Shown: piece by piece, positions 7,885-17,351 of the stretch
How positions within the stretch are numbered: position 1 is the stretch's first letter
Layout of the letters: each line of letters opens with the position of its first letter
Source of the DNA: Actinotalea ferrariae CF5-4
GTDB lineage: Bacteria; Actinomycetota; Actinomycetes; Actinomycetales; Cellulomonadaceae
Reading direction: 5' to 3'
Assembly: GCF_000603945.1 (NCBI RefSeq)
Contig: NZ_AXCW01000032.1
Location: forward strand, 1-32,176
DNA length: 32,176 bases
Notes under the pieces: model-generated
What the model was told of the DNA's origin: nothing
Databases searched by the model: none
Seen by the model: only the letters and a program-made list of their open reading frames with translations
Position numbers and translations under genes: made by a program

Positions 7885-8949
7885 GTGGCCACCACCCGCG
7901 TCGTCGGGCTCGACATCGGCACCACCTTCGTCCGAGCGGCGGAGCTGGAGTTCGGTGGCGGTGCCCGATCACATCGGCAGACCCCCACCCTCCACAGGTA
8001 CCACCAGGTACCGCTGCCCCTGGGGGCGGTCCGGGGGGGCGAGGTGCACGACTCGACGACCGTGTCCGCGGCGCTCCGGCAGCTCTGGGCAGAGGGTCGG
8101 TTCAGCACCCGGGACGTCGTCATCGGCGTGGGGAACCAGCGGGTCCTCGTCCGCGAGCTCGAGATGCCCTGGATGCCGCTCGCGCAGGTGAAGGCGTCCC
8201 TGCCGTTCCAGGTGCAGGAGCTGCTGCCCATGTCGGTGGACGAGGCGCTGCTGGACTACTTCCCCATCGGGGAGTCGACGGGCCCCAACGGGCGCGCCAT
8301 CCAGGGGATGCTCGTCGCGGCGCAGCGGGACACGGTCACCTCCAACGTCCTGGCGGTCGAGGGCGCCGGCCTCCGGCCGAGCATGGTCGACCTCAACGCC
8401 TTCGCTCTGCTGCGGGCGATGGTGCGGGGTGAGCTCGCGGAGCGGGTCGTCGCGCTCGTCGACATCGGTGCACGCGTGACCAACGTCGTCGTCGCCGCCC
8501 AGGGGCTGCCTCGCTTCGTCCGGACGCTGCCGTCGGGCGGCCACGACGCCACGGAGGCCGTCGCCAGCGCGCTCGGCATCTCCGCACCTGAGGCGGAGTC
8601 GGTCAAGCGGGAGGTCGGGATCGGGCTCTCCGTGCCGGCCGACCGTCAGGCGGCCGCGGAGGCGGTCGCCACACCGACGCGGTCCCTCGTGGAGGCCATC
8701 CGGAACACGTTCGTGTACTACCAGGGCAACCACCCCGGCGCCGGCATCGAGACCGTCGTGCTGACCGGCGGCGGCTCGCACCTGCCCGGGCTCGGCCAGT
8801 ACCTGGCCAGCGCGAGCCGGCTGCCGGTCACCCTCGGGGACCCGCTCTCGACCGTGAAGGTGCACAAGCAGGTCAACCGCGCGGCGTTGAGCGGTGCGGA
8901 GTCCCTCGTCGCGATGCCGATCGGCCTGGCCTACGGAGTTGCCGCATGA
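7885..8949 (+). CDS. pilM: Type IV pilus assembly protein PilM (actin-like ATPase)
   Basis: Cytoplasmic FtsA/actin-fold protein that binds the N-terminal tail of PilN. The phosphate-1 loop GLDIGTTFVRAAEL is at residues 8-21, with a second phosphate loop ALVDIGARVTNVVV and the adenosine motif VVLTGGGSHLPGL further on. The 354-residue length is standard. The GTG start at 7885 has the ribosome site GAGAGAGGA about 8 nt upstream. The gene follows a candidate alternative-sigma promoter and overlaps pilN by 4 nt (ATGA), so pilM-pilN-pilO form one coupled unit. Confidence 0.93.
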   Translation: MATTRVVGLDIGTTFVRAAELEFGGGARSHRQTPTLHRYHQVPLPLGAVRGGEVHDSTTVSAALRQLWAEGRFSTRDVVIGVGNQRVLVRELEMPWMPLAQVKASLPFQVQELLPMSVDEALLDYFPIGESTGPNGRAIQGMLVAAQRDTVTSNVLAVEGAGLRPSMVDLNAFALLRAMVRGELAERVVALVDIGARVTNVVVAAQGLPRFVRTLPSGGHDATEAVASALGISAPEAESVKREVGIGLSVPADRQAAAEAVATPTRSLVEAIRNTFVYYQGNHPGAGIETVVLTGGGSHLPGLGQYLASASRLPVTLGDPLSTVKVHKQVNRAALSGAESLVAMPIGLAYGVAA

Positions 8950-9662
8950 CCTCCACACTCAGCGCACCCCCGCAGTCGCGCGGCAAGGACGCCCGGCGGA
9001 AGGGCCGCAGCGACGCCGTCGGCGGCGGTCTGCCCCAGGTCAACCTGCTGCCGCCCGAGGTCCGGGCCGCCCGCGGCCTCAAGGTCGTCAAGCGGTGGCT
9101 CCTCATCTCGATCGGCCTCCTCGTGCTCGTGATCGCCGGCGTCTTCGTATGGAGCGTCATGGAGCGGTCCGTGGCGCAGGAGTCGCTCGCCCAGGCGCAG
9201 GCCGAGACCGCGCGGCTTCAGGACGAGGAGCAGCAGTACGCGGAGGTGCCCCTCGTGCTCGGGGCTCTCGACAGCACGACAGCCGCCCGCGAGCTCGGGA
9301 TGTCGACGGAGGTGAGCTGGAAGCCGTACCTCGACGCCATCACCGCCGTGCTTCCCGCCGACGTCAGCATCGAGTCCATCGGTCTGTCGAGTGCCACACC
9401 GATGGCTCCCGCGGCGCCACCCGCGAGCCCGCTCGAGGCGCCCTCACTGGCGCAGCTGACCTTCACGGGCCAGACGAGCACCGTGCCGGACGCCGCCGCC
9501 CTGATCGACGCCCTGAACTCGGTCCCGGGTCTGGCGGACGCCTGGCTGGTGTCGGCGGCGGTCGAGGGCATCGACGGCACCACGTACTACCTGATCACCG
9601 GGACGGTGCAGGTCTCGGACGCGGCCCGCGCGCAGCGCTTCGCGTCCACGGAGGGGGAGTGA
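8946..9662 (+). CDS. pilN: Type IV pilus assembly protein PilN
   Basis: Bitopic membrane protein of the PilMNO alignment complex. The cytoplasmic tail carries the PilM-binding motif VNLLPPE (residues 32-38), preceded by a 30-residue basic, disordered extension. One membrane helix (about 51-70) is followed by a coiled-coil segment (about 75-105) and a small extracytoplasmic ferredoxin-like region with a Pro/Ala-rich loop (about 153-168). The 238-residue length is slightly longer than common diderm PilN proteins. The ATG overlaps the pilM stop by 4 nt. The stop is one base from the pilO start. Confidence 0.9.
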   Translation: MTSTLSAPPQSRGKDARRKGRSDAVGGGLPQVNLLPPEVRAARGLKVVKRWLLISIGLLVLVIAGVFVWSVMERSVAQESLAQAQAETARLQDEEQQYAEVPLVLGALDSTTAARELGMSTEVSWKPYLDAITAVLPADVSIESIGLSSATPMAPAAPPASPLEAPSLAQLTFTGQTSTVPDAAALIDALNSVPGLADAWLVSAAVEGIDGTTYYLITGTVQVSDAARAQRFASTEGE

Positions 9663-9663
9663 C

Positions 9664-10497
9664 ATGGCGGACCGTACCAAGGCGCCCCGCGCCACTGGAT
9701 GGGTGCTCGGCACCATCGCTTTTGCGACGGCCCTGGGGGCCGGGAGCTACTTCCTCGCGATCGCGCCCGTGCTCGACGAGACGTCCCAGGCCCGGACCCA
9801 GGCGGAGTCCGTCGAGCAGGCGAACGACCTCCAACGCACGAAGATCGCACGCCTCAAGACCCAGTTCGCGGAGCTCGACACCTACAAGGCCGAGCTCGCC
9901 GCGCTCCAGGTCCAGATCCCGACCGAGGCGGACCTCTCCGGGTACTTCCGCCAGCTCCAGGACATCGCCACCGCGCGCCAGGTCACGCTCCTGGGTCTCG
10001 CGACCCAGAGCGGCCAGGCGGTCGTGCCGGTCGCCGCAGTCCCGGGAACGGCGTCTGCGACGGTAGAGCCCCCGGAGCCGGCCGAGCCCTCAGAGCCTGA
10101 CACGTCCCCGGACGCGCCGGCGTCGCCGGCACCCGCTGAGCCGGAGGCACCGACCGCACCAGCGGGGTTCGTCGCGATCCCGGTCGCCATCACGGCGCTC
10201 GGCACGTACGAGGACGTCGTGGCCTTTCTCGCCGACGCACAGGCAGCCACCCCCCGCCTGATGCTCGTGATCGACTTCGTCGGCACGGCGCAGCCCGCTG
10301 CGGACGCGAGCGCAGGCCGGCCCGCGACGGTGGTCGGCGACCTGGAGCTCACGGTGAACGGCTACCTCTACGTCCTGCAGGACCCCGCCGCCCCCGCACC
10401 CGTCGAGCCCGCCGAGCCGCTCCCGCTGCCCGCACCGGTGCCCGGCAAGAACCCGCTCATCCCGGTGGTGGGCACGGAGGCCGCGGTCGAGGACTGA
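9664..10497 (+). CDS. pilO: Type IV pilus assembly protein PilO-like
   Basis: 277-residue bitopic membrane protein with a membrane helix at about 13-35, a coiled coil at about 38-85 and the PilO-like stretch IPTEADLSGYFRQLQDIA (85-102), then a beta/alpha domain resuming at about 168-240. Between these lies a long Pro/Glu/Ala-rich insertion (133-167), and a second Pro-rich tail follows (241-262). These insertions are not part of the usual PilO core and could span or bind the thick cell wall of a monoderm. The start at 9664 follows GGAGGGGGAGTGAC. No pilP or pilQ follows; instead there is a strong bidirectional terminator. Confidence 0.87.
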   Translation: MADRTKAPRATGWVLGTIAFATALGAGSYFLAIAPVLDETSQARTQAESVEQANDLQRTKIARLKTQFAELDTYKAELAALQVQIPTEADLSGYFRQLQDIATARQVTLLGLATQSGQAVVPVAAVPGTASATVEPPEPAEPSEPDTSPDAPASPAPAEPEAPTAPAGFVAIPVAITALGTYEDVVAFLADAQAATPRLMLVIDFVGTAQPAADASAGRPATVVGDLELTVNGYLYVLQDPAAPAPVEPAEPLPLPAPVPGKNPLIPVVGTEAAVED

Positions 10498-10517
10498 GCG
10501 TCCGGCCCGGTGGCACT

Positions 10518-10612
10518 CCCTCGGGCAGAGCGCAGCACAGCAGCACGCACCACAGCAGGGCGGGCCCCGACCGATCCGGTCGGGGCCCGCCCTGTCTCCT
10601 GCCGCCCGAGGG
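10518..10612. terminator. Bidirectional terminator between pilO and the protease gene
   Basis: Core perfect 16-bp inverted repeat (10557-10572 with 10578-10593) around the 5-nt loop GATCC, nested in an outer 9-bp inverted repeat CCCTCGGGC (10518-10526) with GCCCGAGGG (10604-10612). It sits between the convergent pilO and protease genes and can serve both. Confidence 0.9.
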
Positions 10613-10620
10613 CGTCGGTG

Positions 10621-11439
10621 TCAGCCCGCCGGGAGCGGCGCGATCCCGAACTCGGCCAGCCATGCCAGGTCGTCCGCCTGGTCGACCCGGTAGCCCCCAC
10701 CGGTTCCGGCGCACCGCGCGTTCACCCCGAAGGACGTCACCGCCGCGATGACGCTGGTCCCCGCGATGAAGACCGGGCCGCCGGAGTCCCCGCTGCACGT
10801 GCCACCCGTCGCCGCGTTGTTCGTGAAGATGACCGAGTTGCCGGCCTTCTTCTCCCCGAACATCGCGTCCTGGTTGATGATGCTCACGGTCGCCTGCATG
10901 CGGACGGGCCGCGCCTCGGTCAGGCCGGTCTGCTCGGGCATCGAGCGCTGCAGGCCGTAGCCGACGGCGGTGAACTGCTGCTTGACCGGCCCACGCCGCA
11001 CGAACAGCGGGTCGAAGTAGCCGAGCGGCGCCACGGACGCGTACTCGGGCATGACGACCGCCTCGTCGAGCACAACGACGCCGAGGTCGTTGAGGTAGAA
11101 GGCCGCGTCGTCGTAGTCGGGGTGGTCATAGGGCGTGCCCGTCGTCCCGCCGGTTGTGGGGTAGCCCGTCCCGGCGGCCCGGGCGTTCTCGACGAACCAC
11201 ACGCGCACGCTGTCCGCACCGAAGGTGCAGTGCCCGGCGGTGAGGTAGACCGTGGGCGAGACGAGCGTCCCGCTGCACCGCCACGCCGGCTTCCCGTCCT
11301 GGTAGGCGATCATGATTCCGACGTACGGGTGCTCGCCGTCGTCCGGCTCGCCGTACCGGATCGCGGCCGCCGGCGCGGCCGTGGCTGCGGCCAGGCCGAG
11401 GGCTGCGACGAATGCCACTGCTGCGCGGGTGAAGCGCAT
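10621..11439 (-). CDS. Secreted trypsin-like serine protease (S1 family)
   Basis: 272-residue exported protease. The Sec signal peptide MRFTRAAVAFVAALGLAAAT is followed by a probable cleavage site after APAAA (about residue 26). The chymotrypsin-fold catalytic triad is H70 in TAGHC, D118 in NDLGVVVLD and S219 in GDSGG. Cysteine pairs C55/C71 and C215/C243 correspond to two conserved disulfides. The mature domain starts directly with no pro-region of note. The substrate is unknown; nothing ties it to the pilus beyond proximity. The ATG at 11439 is chosen over the upstream in-frame ATG at 11535 because it begins the signal peptide and follows the ribosome site GAGAGAGGA. A CRP-like palindrome lies in its leader. 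Confidence 0.9.
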   Translation of the reverse strand: MRFTRAAVAFVAALGLAAATAAPAAAIRYGEPDDGEHPYVGIMIAYQDGKPAWRCSGTLVSPTVYLTAGHCTFGADSVRVWFVENARAAGTGYPTTGGTTGTPYDHPDYDDAAFYLNDLGVVVLDEAVVMPEYASVAPLGYFDPLFVRRGPVKQQFTAVGYGLQRSMPEQTGLTEARPVRMQATVSIINQDAMFGEKKAGNSVIFTNNAATGGTCSGDSGGPVFIAGTSVIAAVTSFGVNARCAGTGGGYRVDQADDLAWLAEFGIAPLPAG

Positions 11440-11459
11440 GGGTGGGTGTCCTCTCTCGA

Positions 11460-11477
11460 AGGTGACCTGCGTCACTG
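11460..11477. promoter_or_regulatory. CRP/GlxR-like palindrome in the aroC-protease intergenic region
   Basis: GTGA (11462-11465), six bases, TCAC (11472-11475): the core of a CRP-family operator. It lies 23-36 nt upstream of the protease ATG, between it and a possible minus-strand -10 (TAGTAA, 11498-11493), a position more suited to repression than activation. Confidence 0.4.
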
Positions 11478-11591
11478 CAGGCTCTGCGGACGTTACTACC
11501 CAGTAGGCCGTTCGGGGGAGAGGGGGACGCGGCATCCCGACGCCCGGACGACGACGCAGCCGTGTCCGTGCCCCGTGGGAGGATCACGCCC

Positions 11592-14616
<3,025 letters not shown>

Positions 14617-14628
14617 GACCGCCTGCCC

Positions 14629-14634
14629 TAGCCT
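14629..14634 (+). promoter_or_regulatory. -10 box for a leaderless aroQ transcript
   Basis: TAGCCT ends 7 nt before the aroQ ATG and there is no ribosome binding site, the usual arrangement of actinobacterial leaderless genes. The same hexamer with the following TTG recurs before the SatD-like gene at 15128. Confidence 0.5.
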
Positions 14635-14641
14635 TGCGGCC

Positions 14642-15088
14642 ATGACGCGCGTCCTGGTCCTGAACGGTCCGAACCTCGGGCGCCTCGGCGTCCGGGAGCC
14701 GGAGGTCTACGGCTCCGCCACCCTCGCGGACCTGGAGCGGGCCGCGAGCGGGTGGGGCGCCGCGCTCGACCTCGAGGTCGAGGTCCGCCAGACCGACGAC
14801 GAGGCCGAGATCATCGGCTGGATCCACGAGGCGGTGGACGCCCGGGCGCACGTCGTCCTCAACCCCGCGGCCTTCACGCACTACTCCTACGCGCTGCGCG
14901 ACGCCGCGGCCCAGATCACGACGGCTGGCCTGCTCCTGGTGGAGGTGCACCTGTCCAACCCCGCCGCCCGCGAGGAGTTCCGACACGTCAGCGTCGTGGG
15001 ACCCGTCGCGACCGGGACGATCGCCGGCTTCGGCTTCGACTCCTACCGCCTGGGCCTCGAGGCGATTGCCGTGCGACTCCGGGGCTGA
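14642..15088 (+). CDS. aroQ: Type II 3-dehydroquinate dehydratase
   Basis: Converts 3-dehydroquinate to 3-dehydroshikimate in the shikimate pathway (dodecameric type II enzyme). LNGPNLGRLGVREPEVYG carries R18 and the catalytic Y23. N74 and H80 lie in LNPAAFTHYSYALRDA, the catalytic histidine H103 in EVHLSN, and R114 in EEFRH. The 148-residue length is standard. It follows aroB by 25 nt rather than overlapping, lacks a ribosome site, and has TAGCCT just upstream, so it may also be transcribed alone as a leaderless mRNA. Confidence 0.95.
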   Translation: MTRVLVLNGPNLGRLGVREPEVYGSATLADLERAASGWGAALDLEVEVRQTDDEAEIIGWIHEAVDARAHVVLNPAAFTHYSYALRDAAAQITTAGLLLVEVHLSNPAAREEFRHVSVVGPVATGTIAGFGFDSYRLGLEAIAVRLRG

Positions 15089-15102
15089 TCACAACCTCAT
15101 GT

Positions 15103-15137
15103 CCTTGTGCTGATCGTCACCACGGCATAGCCTTGTG
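15103..15137 (+). promoter_or_regulatory. Leaderless promoter with direct repeat upstream of the SatD-like gene
   Basis: -10 box TAGCCT (15128-15133) ends 6 nt before the ATG at 15140, with no ribosome site. A TTGTGC hexamer (15105-15110) sits 17 nt upstream. The heptamer CCTTGTG occurs twice (15103-15109 and 15131-15137), overlapping the -35 and the transcription start, and could be an operator. Confidence 0.45.
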
Positions 15138-15139
15138 TC

Positions 15140-15775
15140 ATGTTCGTGATCACCGCTGACCAGCAGGGCAGCCGACGGGTCGGAGACCGCGTCGACGACC
15201 TGCTCGCGCGGCTGGCGGCCTGGCAGGAGGGGCGAGCCGGCGTCGTGCGCGGCTTCGAGCGGACCGTCGGCGACGAGGTCCAGTGCGTCCTCGAGGACGC
15301 CGACGCCGCCGTCGACGTCGCCCTGCTGCTCCTGCGGTGGGGCGGGTGGTCCGTCGGCATCGGTGCCGGACCCGTCGACCAGCCGCTGCCCGAGCACGCC
15401 CGGGCCGGCTCCGGGCCGGCGTTCGTCCTCGCCCGCTCGGCCGTGGAGAAGGCGAAGACGCGGGGGCGGCCCGTCCCGCTCGCCGTCGACGGCACCGTCC
15501 CGCACGAGGCCGACGACGCCGAGGCGGTGCTGACCCTGCTCGGCGTGCTCCGGGAGCGAAGGACTACCAGTGGCTGGGAGGCGGTCGACGCCCTGACCGC
15601 CGCCGGGGCGACCGCCACGCAGGAGCGCGTCGCCGAGGACCTGGGGATCACCCAGCAGGCCGTCAGCCAGCGCCTACGCACCGCGCTGTGGGCCGAGGAG
15701 CAGGCCGCCCGCCCGGCGGCCGCCCGGCTCCTGCGCCGAGCCCAGGGACCGCACCACCAGGGGGCCGGAGCATGA
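15140..15775 (+). CDS. SatD family protein with C-terminal helix-turn-helix
   Basis: 211-residue soluble protein. The N-terminal half reads like the SatD family: FVITADQQGSR (residues 2-12, D7), TVGDEVQ (42-48, D45) and SVGIGAGPV (71-79). In order and spacing these resemble the metal-Asp strand, the GD turn and the following strand of class III nucleotide-cyclase folds, and GPAFVLARSAVEKAK (92-106) resembles their later helix. I see no clear substrate-binding Lys/Asp or transition-state Asn/Arg, so catalysis is doubtful. The C-terminal part (about 159-187) is a helix-turn-helix with VAEDLGITQQAVSQRLR. The ATG is leaderless. The stop overlaps a small membrane protein gene by 4 nt. In streptococci SatD belongs to the sat secretion/acid-tolerance locus; the role here is unknown. 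Confidence 0.75.
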   Translation: MFVITADQQGSRRVGDRVDDLLARLAAWQEGRAGVVRGFERTVGDEVQCVLEDADAAVDVALLLLRWGGWSVGIGAGPVDQPLPEHARAGSGPAFVLARSAVEKAKTRGRPVPLAVDGTVPHEADDAEAVLTLLGVLRERRTTSGWEAVDALTAAGATATQERVAEDLGITQQAVSQRLRTALWAEEQAARPAAARLLRRAQGPHHQGAGA

Positions 15776-16251
15776 CCGAGACCATCGTCGCCGTCCTCGT
15801 CGGGCTGGTCGCGCTCGTCGTCAGCGCGCTCGGCGGCTGGCCGCTGACCGCCGCGGTGCTGCGCTGGGCCGCCCGCTCCCGCGACGCCGGGTCGGACCCT
15901 GCGCCGGACGCGCCGTCGGACGCTGAACCTGACGGTGAGCCGGACGCTGAGCCGGACACGGAACCGACGACCGCCCGGGACGCGGCACGTCCCCCCGCCG
16001 CTGCCGACCCCGACCGGGCCGTCCTGCGCGGCGGCACGTGGATCGGGATCCTCGAGCGCCTGGCCGTCACCGGCACGCTCGCGCTCGGCTACCCGGAGGG
16101 CATCGCGTTCGTCATCGCCGTCAAGGGCCTCGGCCGGTACCCGGAGCTGCGCGAGCACCCGGGCCTGTCGGAGCGGTTCGTCATCGGGACCCTCGCCTCG
16201 CTCGCCTGGGCCACCGCGCTCGGCGCCGCCGCGCGCGCCCTGGTCGTCTGA
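15772..16251 (+). CDS. Small membrane protein paired with SatD (resembles C-terminal part of DUF3307 proteins)
   Basis: 159-residue protein with a membrane helix at about 4-30, an acidic Asp/Glu/Pro linker (about 42-80), then two more hydrophobic segments (about 88-112 and 137-158). The stretch [20 protein letters not shown], the KGLGRYPEL segment and [13 protein letters not shown] match, from memory, the conserved C-terminal tail of DUF3307 membrane proteins, which are often encoded next to SatD. The rest of that domain is missing, so this is either a shortened relative or a separate family. The ATG at 15772 overlaps the SatD-like stop (ATGA) and follows GGGGCCGGAG. The function is unknown; strict coupling implies action with the SatD-like protein. 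Confidence 0.75.
   Translation: MTETIVAVLVGLVALVVSALGGWPLTAAVLRWAARSRDAGSDPAPDAPSDAEPDGEPDAEPDTEPTTARDAARPPAAADPDRAVLRGGTWIGILERLAVTGTLALGYPEGIAFVIAVKGLGRYPELREHPGLSERFVIGTLASLAWATALGAAARALVV
15919..15966 (+). repeat. Four degenerate 12-bp units encoding an acidic linker
   Basis: Four 12-bp units (15919-15930, 15931-15942, 15943-15954, 15955-15966), each encoding Asp-x-Glu-Pro. They form part of the acidic linker between membrane segments of the SatD-partner protein. Confidence 0.7.
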
Positions 16252-16268
16252 CCGGCGGCCCGGCCCGC

Positions 16269-16274
16269 TAGACT
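16269..16274 (+). promoter_or_regulatory. -10 box of the efp-nusB promoter
   Basis: TAGACT in the 115-nt gap before efp fits the actinobacterial TANNNT -10. No good -35 is visible at 17-18 nt. A transcript from here would have a leader of about 85 nt carrying the GAAGGA ribosome site. Confidence 0.5.
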
Positions 16275-16366
16275 GGTCGCCGCTCCACGCGCTCGGACCG
16301 TCCGCACGGTCCCACGCCGCTCCCGCGGCCCCGCGTGGCTCCCCGGACGCCGACCGAAGGACTGCT

Positions 16367-16930
16367 GTGGCCACGACCAACGACCTCAAGAACGGCACCG
16401 TGCTGAACCTCGACGGCCAGCTCTGGGCGGTCGTCGAGTTCCAGCACGTGAAGCCCGGCAAGGGCGGGGCCTTCGTCCGCACCAAGCTGAAGAACGTCCT
16501 GTCCGGGAAGGTCGTCGACAAGACGTTCAACGCCGGCACCAAGGTCGAGACCGCGAACGTCGACAAGCGCGACATGCAGTACCTGTACAAGGACGGCAAC
16601 GACTTCGTCTTCATGGACAGCGGCACGTACGACCAGCTCCACGTGGGCGAGGCCGTCGTCGGCGACGCCGCCAGCTACATGCTGGAGAACCAGACCGCGA
16701 TCGTCGCCACGCACGACGGCACGCCGCTGTACGTCGAGCTGCCGCCGTCGGTGGTCCTGGAGATCACGTACACGGAGCCGGGCCTGCAGGGCGACCGCTC
16801 CACCGGTGGCACCAAGCCCGCCACGCTCGAGACCGGCGCGGAGATCCAGGTCCCGCTGTTCCTCGAGGCCGGCACGAAGGTCAAGGTGGACACCCGTGAC
16901 GGGTCCTACCTCGGCCGCGTGAACGACTGA
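16367..16930 (+). CDS. efp: Translation elongation factor P
   Basis: Relieves ribosome stalling at polyproline by binding between the P and E sites. The 187 residues comprise three beta-barrel domains typical of EF-P. The domain I tip loop is VKPGKGGAF with K32 at the apex. The C-terminal domain has [21 protein letters not shown] and DGSYLGRV, both family signatures. The GTG start at 16367 follows GAAGGA and gives the normal N-terminus [10 protein letters not shown]. Upstream in-frame sequence is not family-like. The gene is followed 4 nt later by nusB. No EF-P-modifying enzyme (epmA or ymfI type) is in the window. Confidence 0.97.
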   Translation: MATTNDLKNGTVLNLDGQLWAVVEFQHVKPGKGGAFVRTKLKNVLSGKVVDKTFNAGTKVETANVDKRDMQYLYKDGNDFVFMDSGTYDQLHVGEAVVGDAASYMLENQTAIVATHDGTPLYVELPPSVVLEITYTEPGLQGDRSTGGTKPATLETGAEIQVPLFLEAGTKVKVDTRDGSYLGRVND

Positions 16931-16934
16931 CCGC

Positions 16935-17351
16935 GTGGGCGCACGCACCAAGGCGCGCAAGCGCGCCGTCGACGTCCTCTTCGAGGCCGACCAGCGGGGG
17001 ACCGCGCCGATCGACGTCCTGCGCGACCGCATCGCCCAGCCCGGCACGGAGGCGGCGCTGCCGCAGTACTCGGTCGACCTGGTCGAGGGCGTGGTGGCCC
17101 ACGGCGAGCAGATCGACGAGATCCTGACGACCTACTCCCAGGGCTGGACGATCGCCCGGATGCCGGCCGTGGACCGCGCGGTCCTGCGCATCGGCGTCTT
17201 CGAGGTGCTGTGGGGGGACGACGTCCCGGACGCGGTCGCGGTCGACGAGGCCGTCGAGCTGGCCCGGTCCCTGTCGACCGACGACTCGCCGACGTTCGTG
17301 AACGGCCTCCTCGGCCGCGTCGTCCAGCTCAAGCCGACGCTGCTGGACTGA
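16935..17351 (+). CDS. nusB: Transcription antitermination factor NusB
   Basis: RNA-binding helical protein that, with NusE (S10), binds boxA in antitermination complexes of rRNA operons. The N-terminus GARTKARKRAVDVLFEADQ and the C-terminal FVNGLLGRVV are family signatures. The 138-residue length is typical. The GTG start lies 4 nt after the efp stop. The 3' end overlaps the convergent GGDEF-EAL gene by 23 nt. Confidence 0.96.
   Translation: MGARTKARKRAVDVLFEADQRGTAPIDVLRDRIAQPGTEAALPQYSVDLVEGVVAHGEQIDEILTTYSQGWTIARMPAVDRAVLRIGVFEVLWGDDVPDAVAVDEAVELARSLSTDDSPTFVNGLLGRVVQLKPTLLD

Noticed and set aside
15140-16251. SatD-like protein plus membrane protein as a confirmed antiviral system
   Set aside because: There is no effector domain known from defence systems, no clear catalytic residues and the location is among housekeeping genes. 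It is kept only as a hypothesis.
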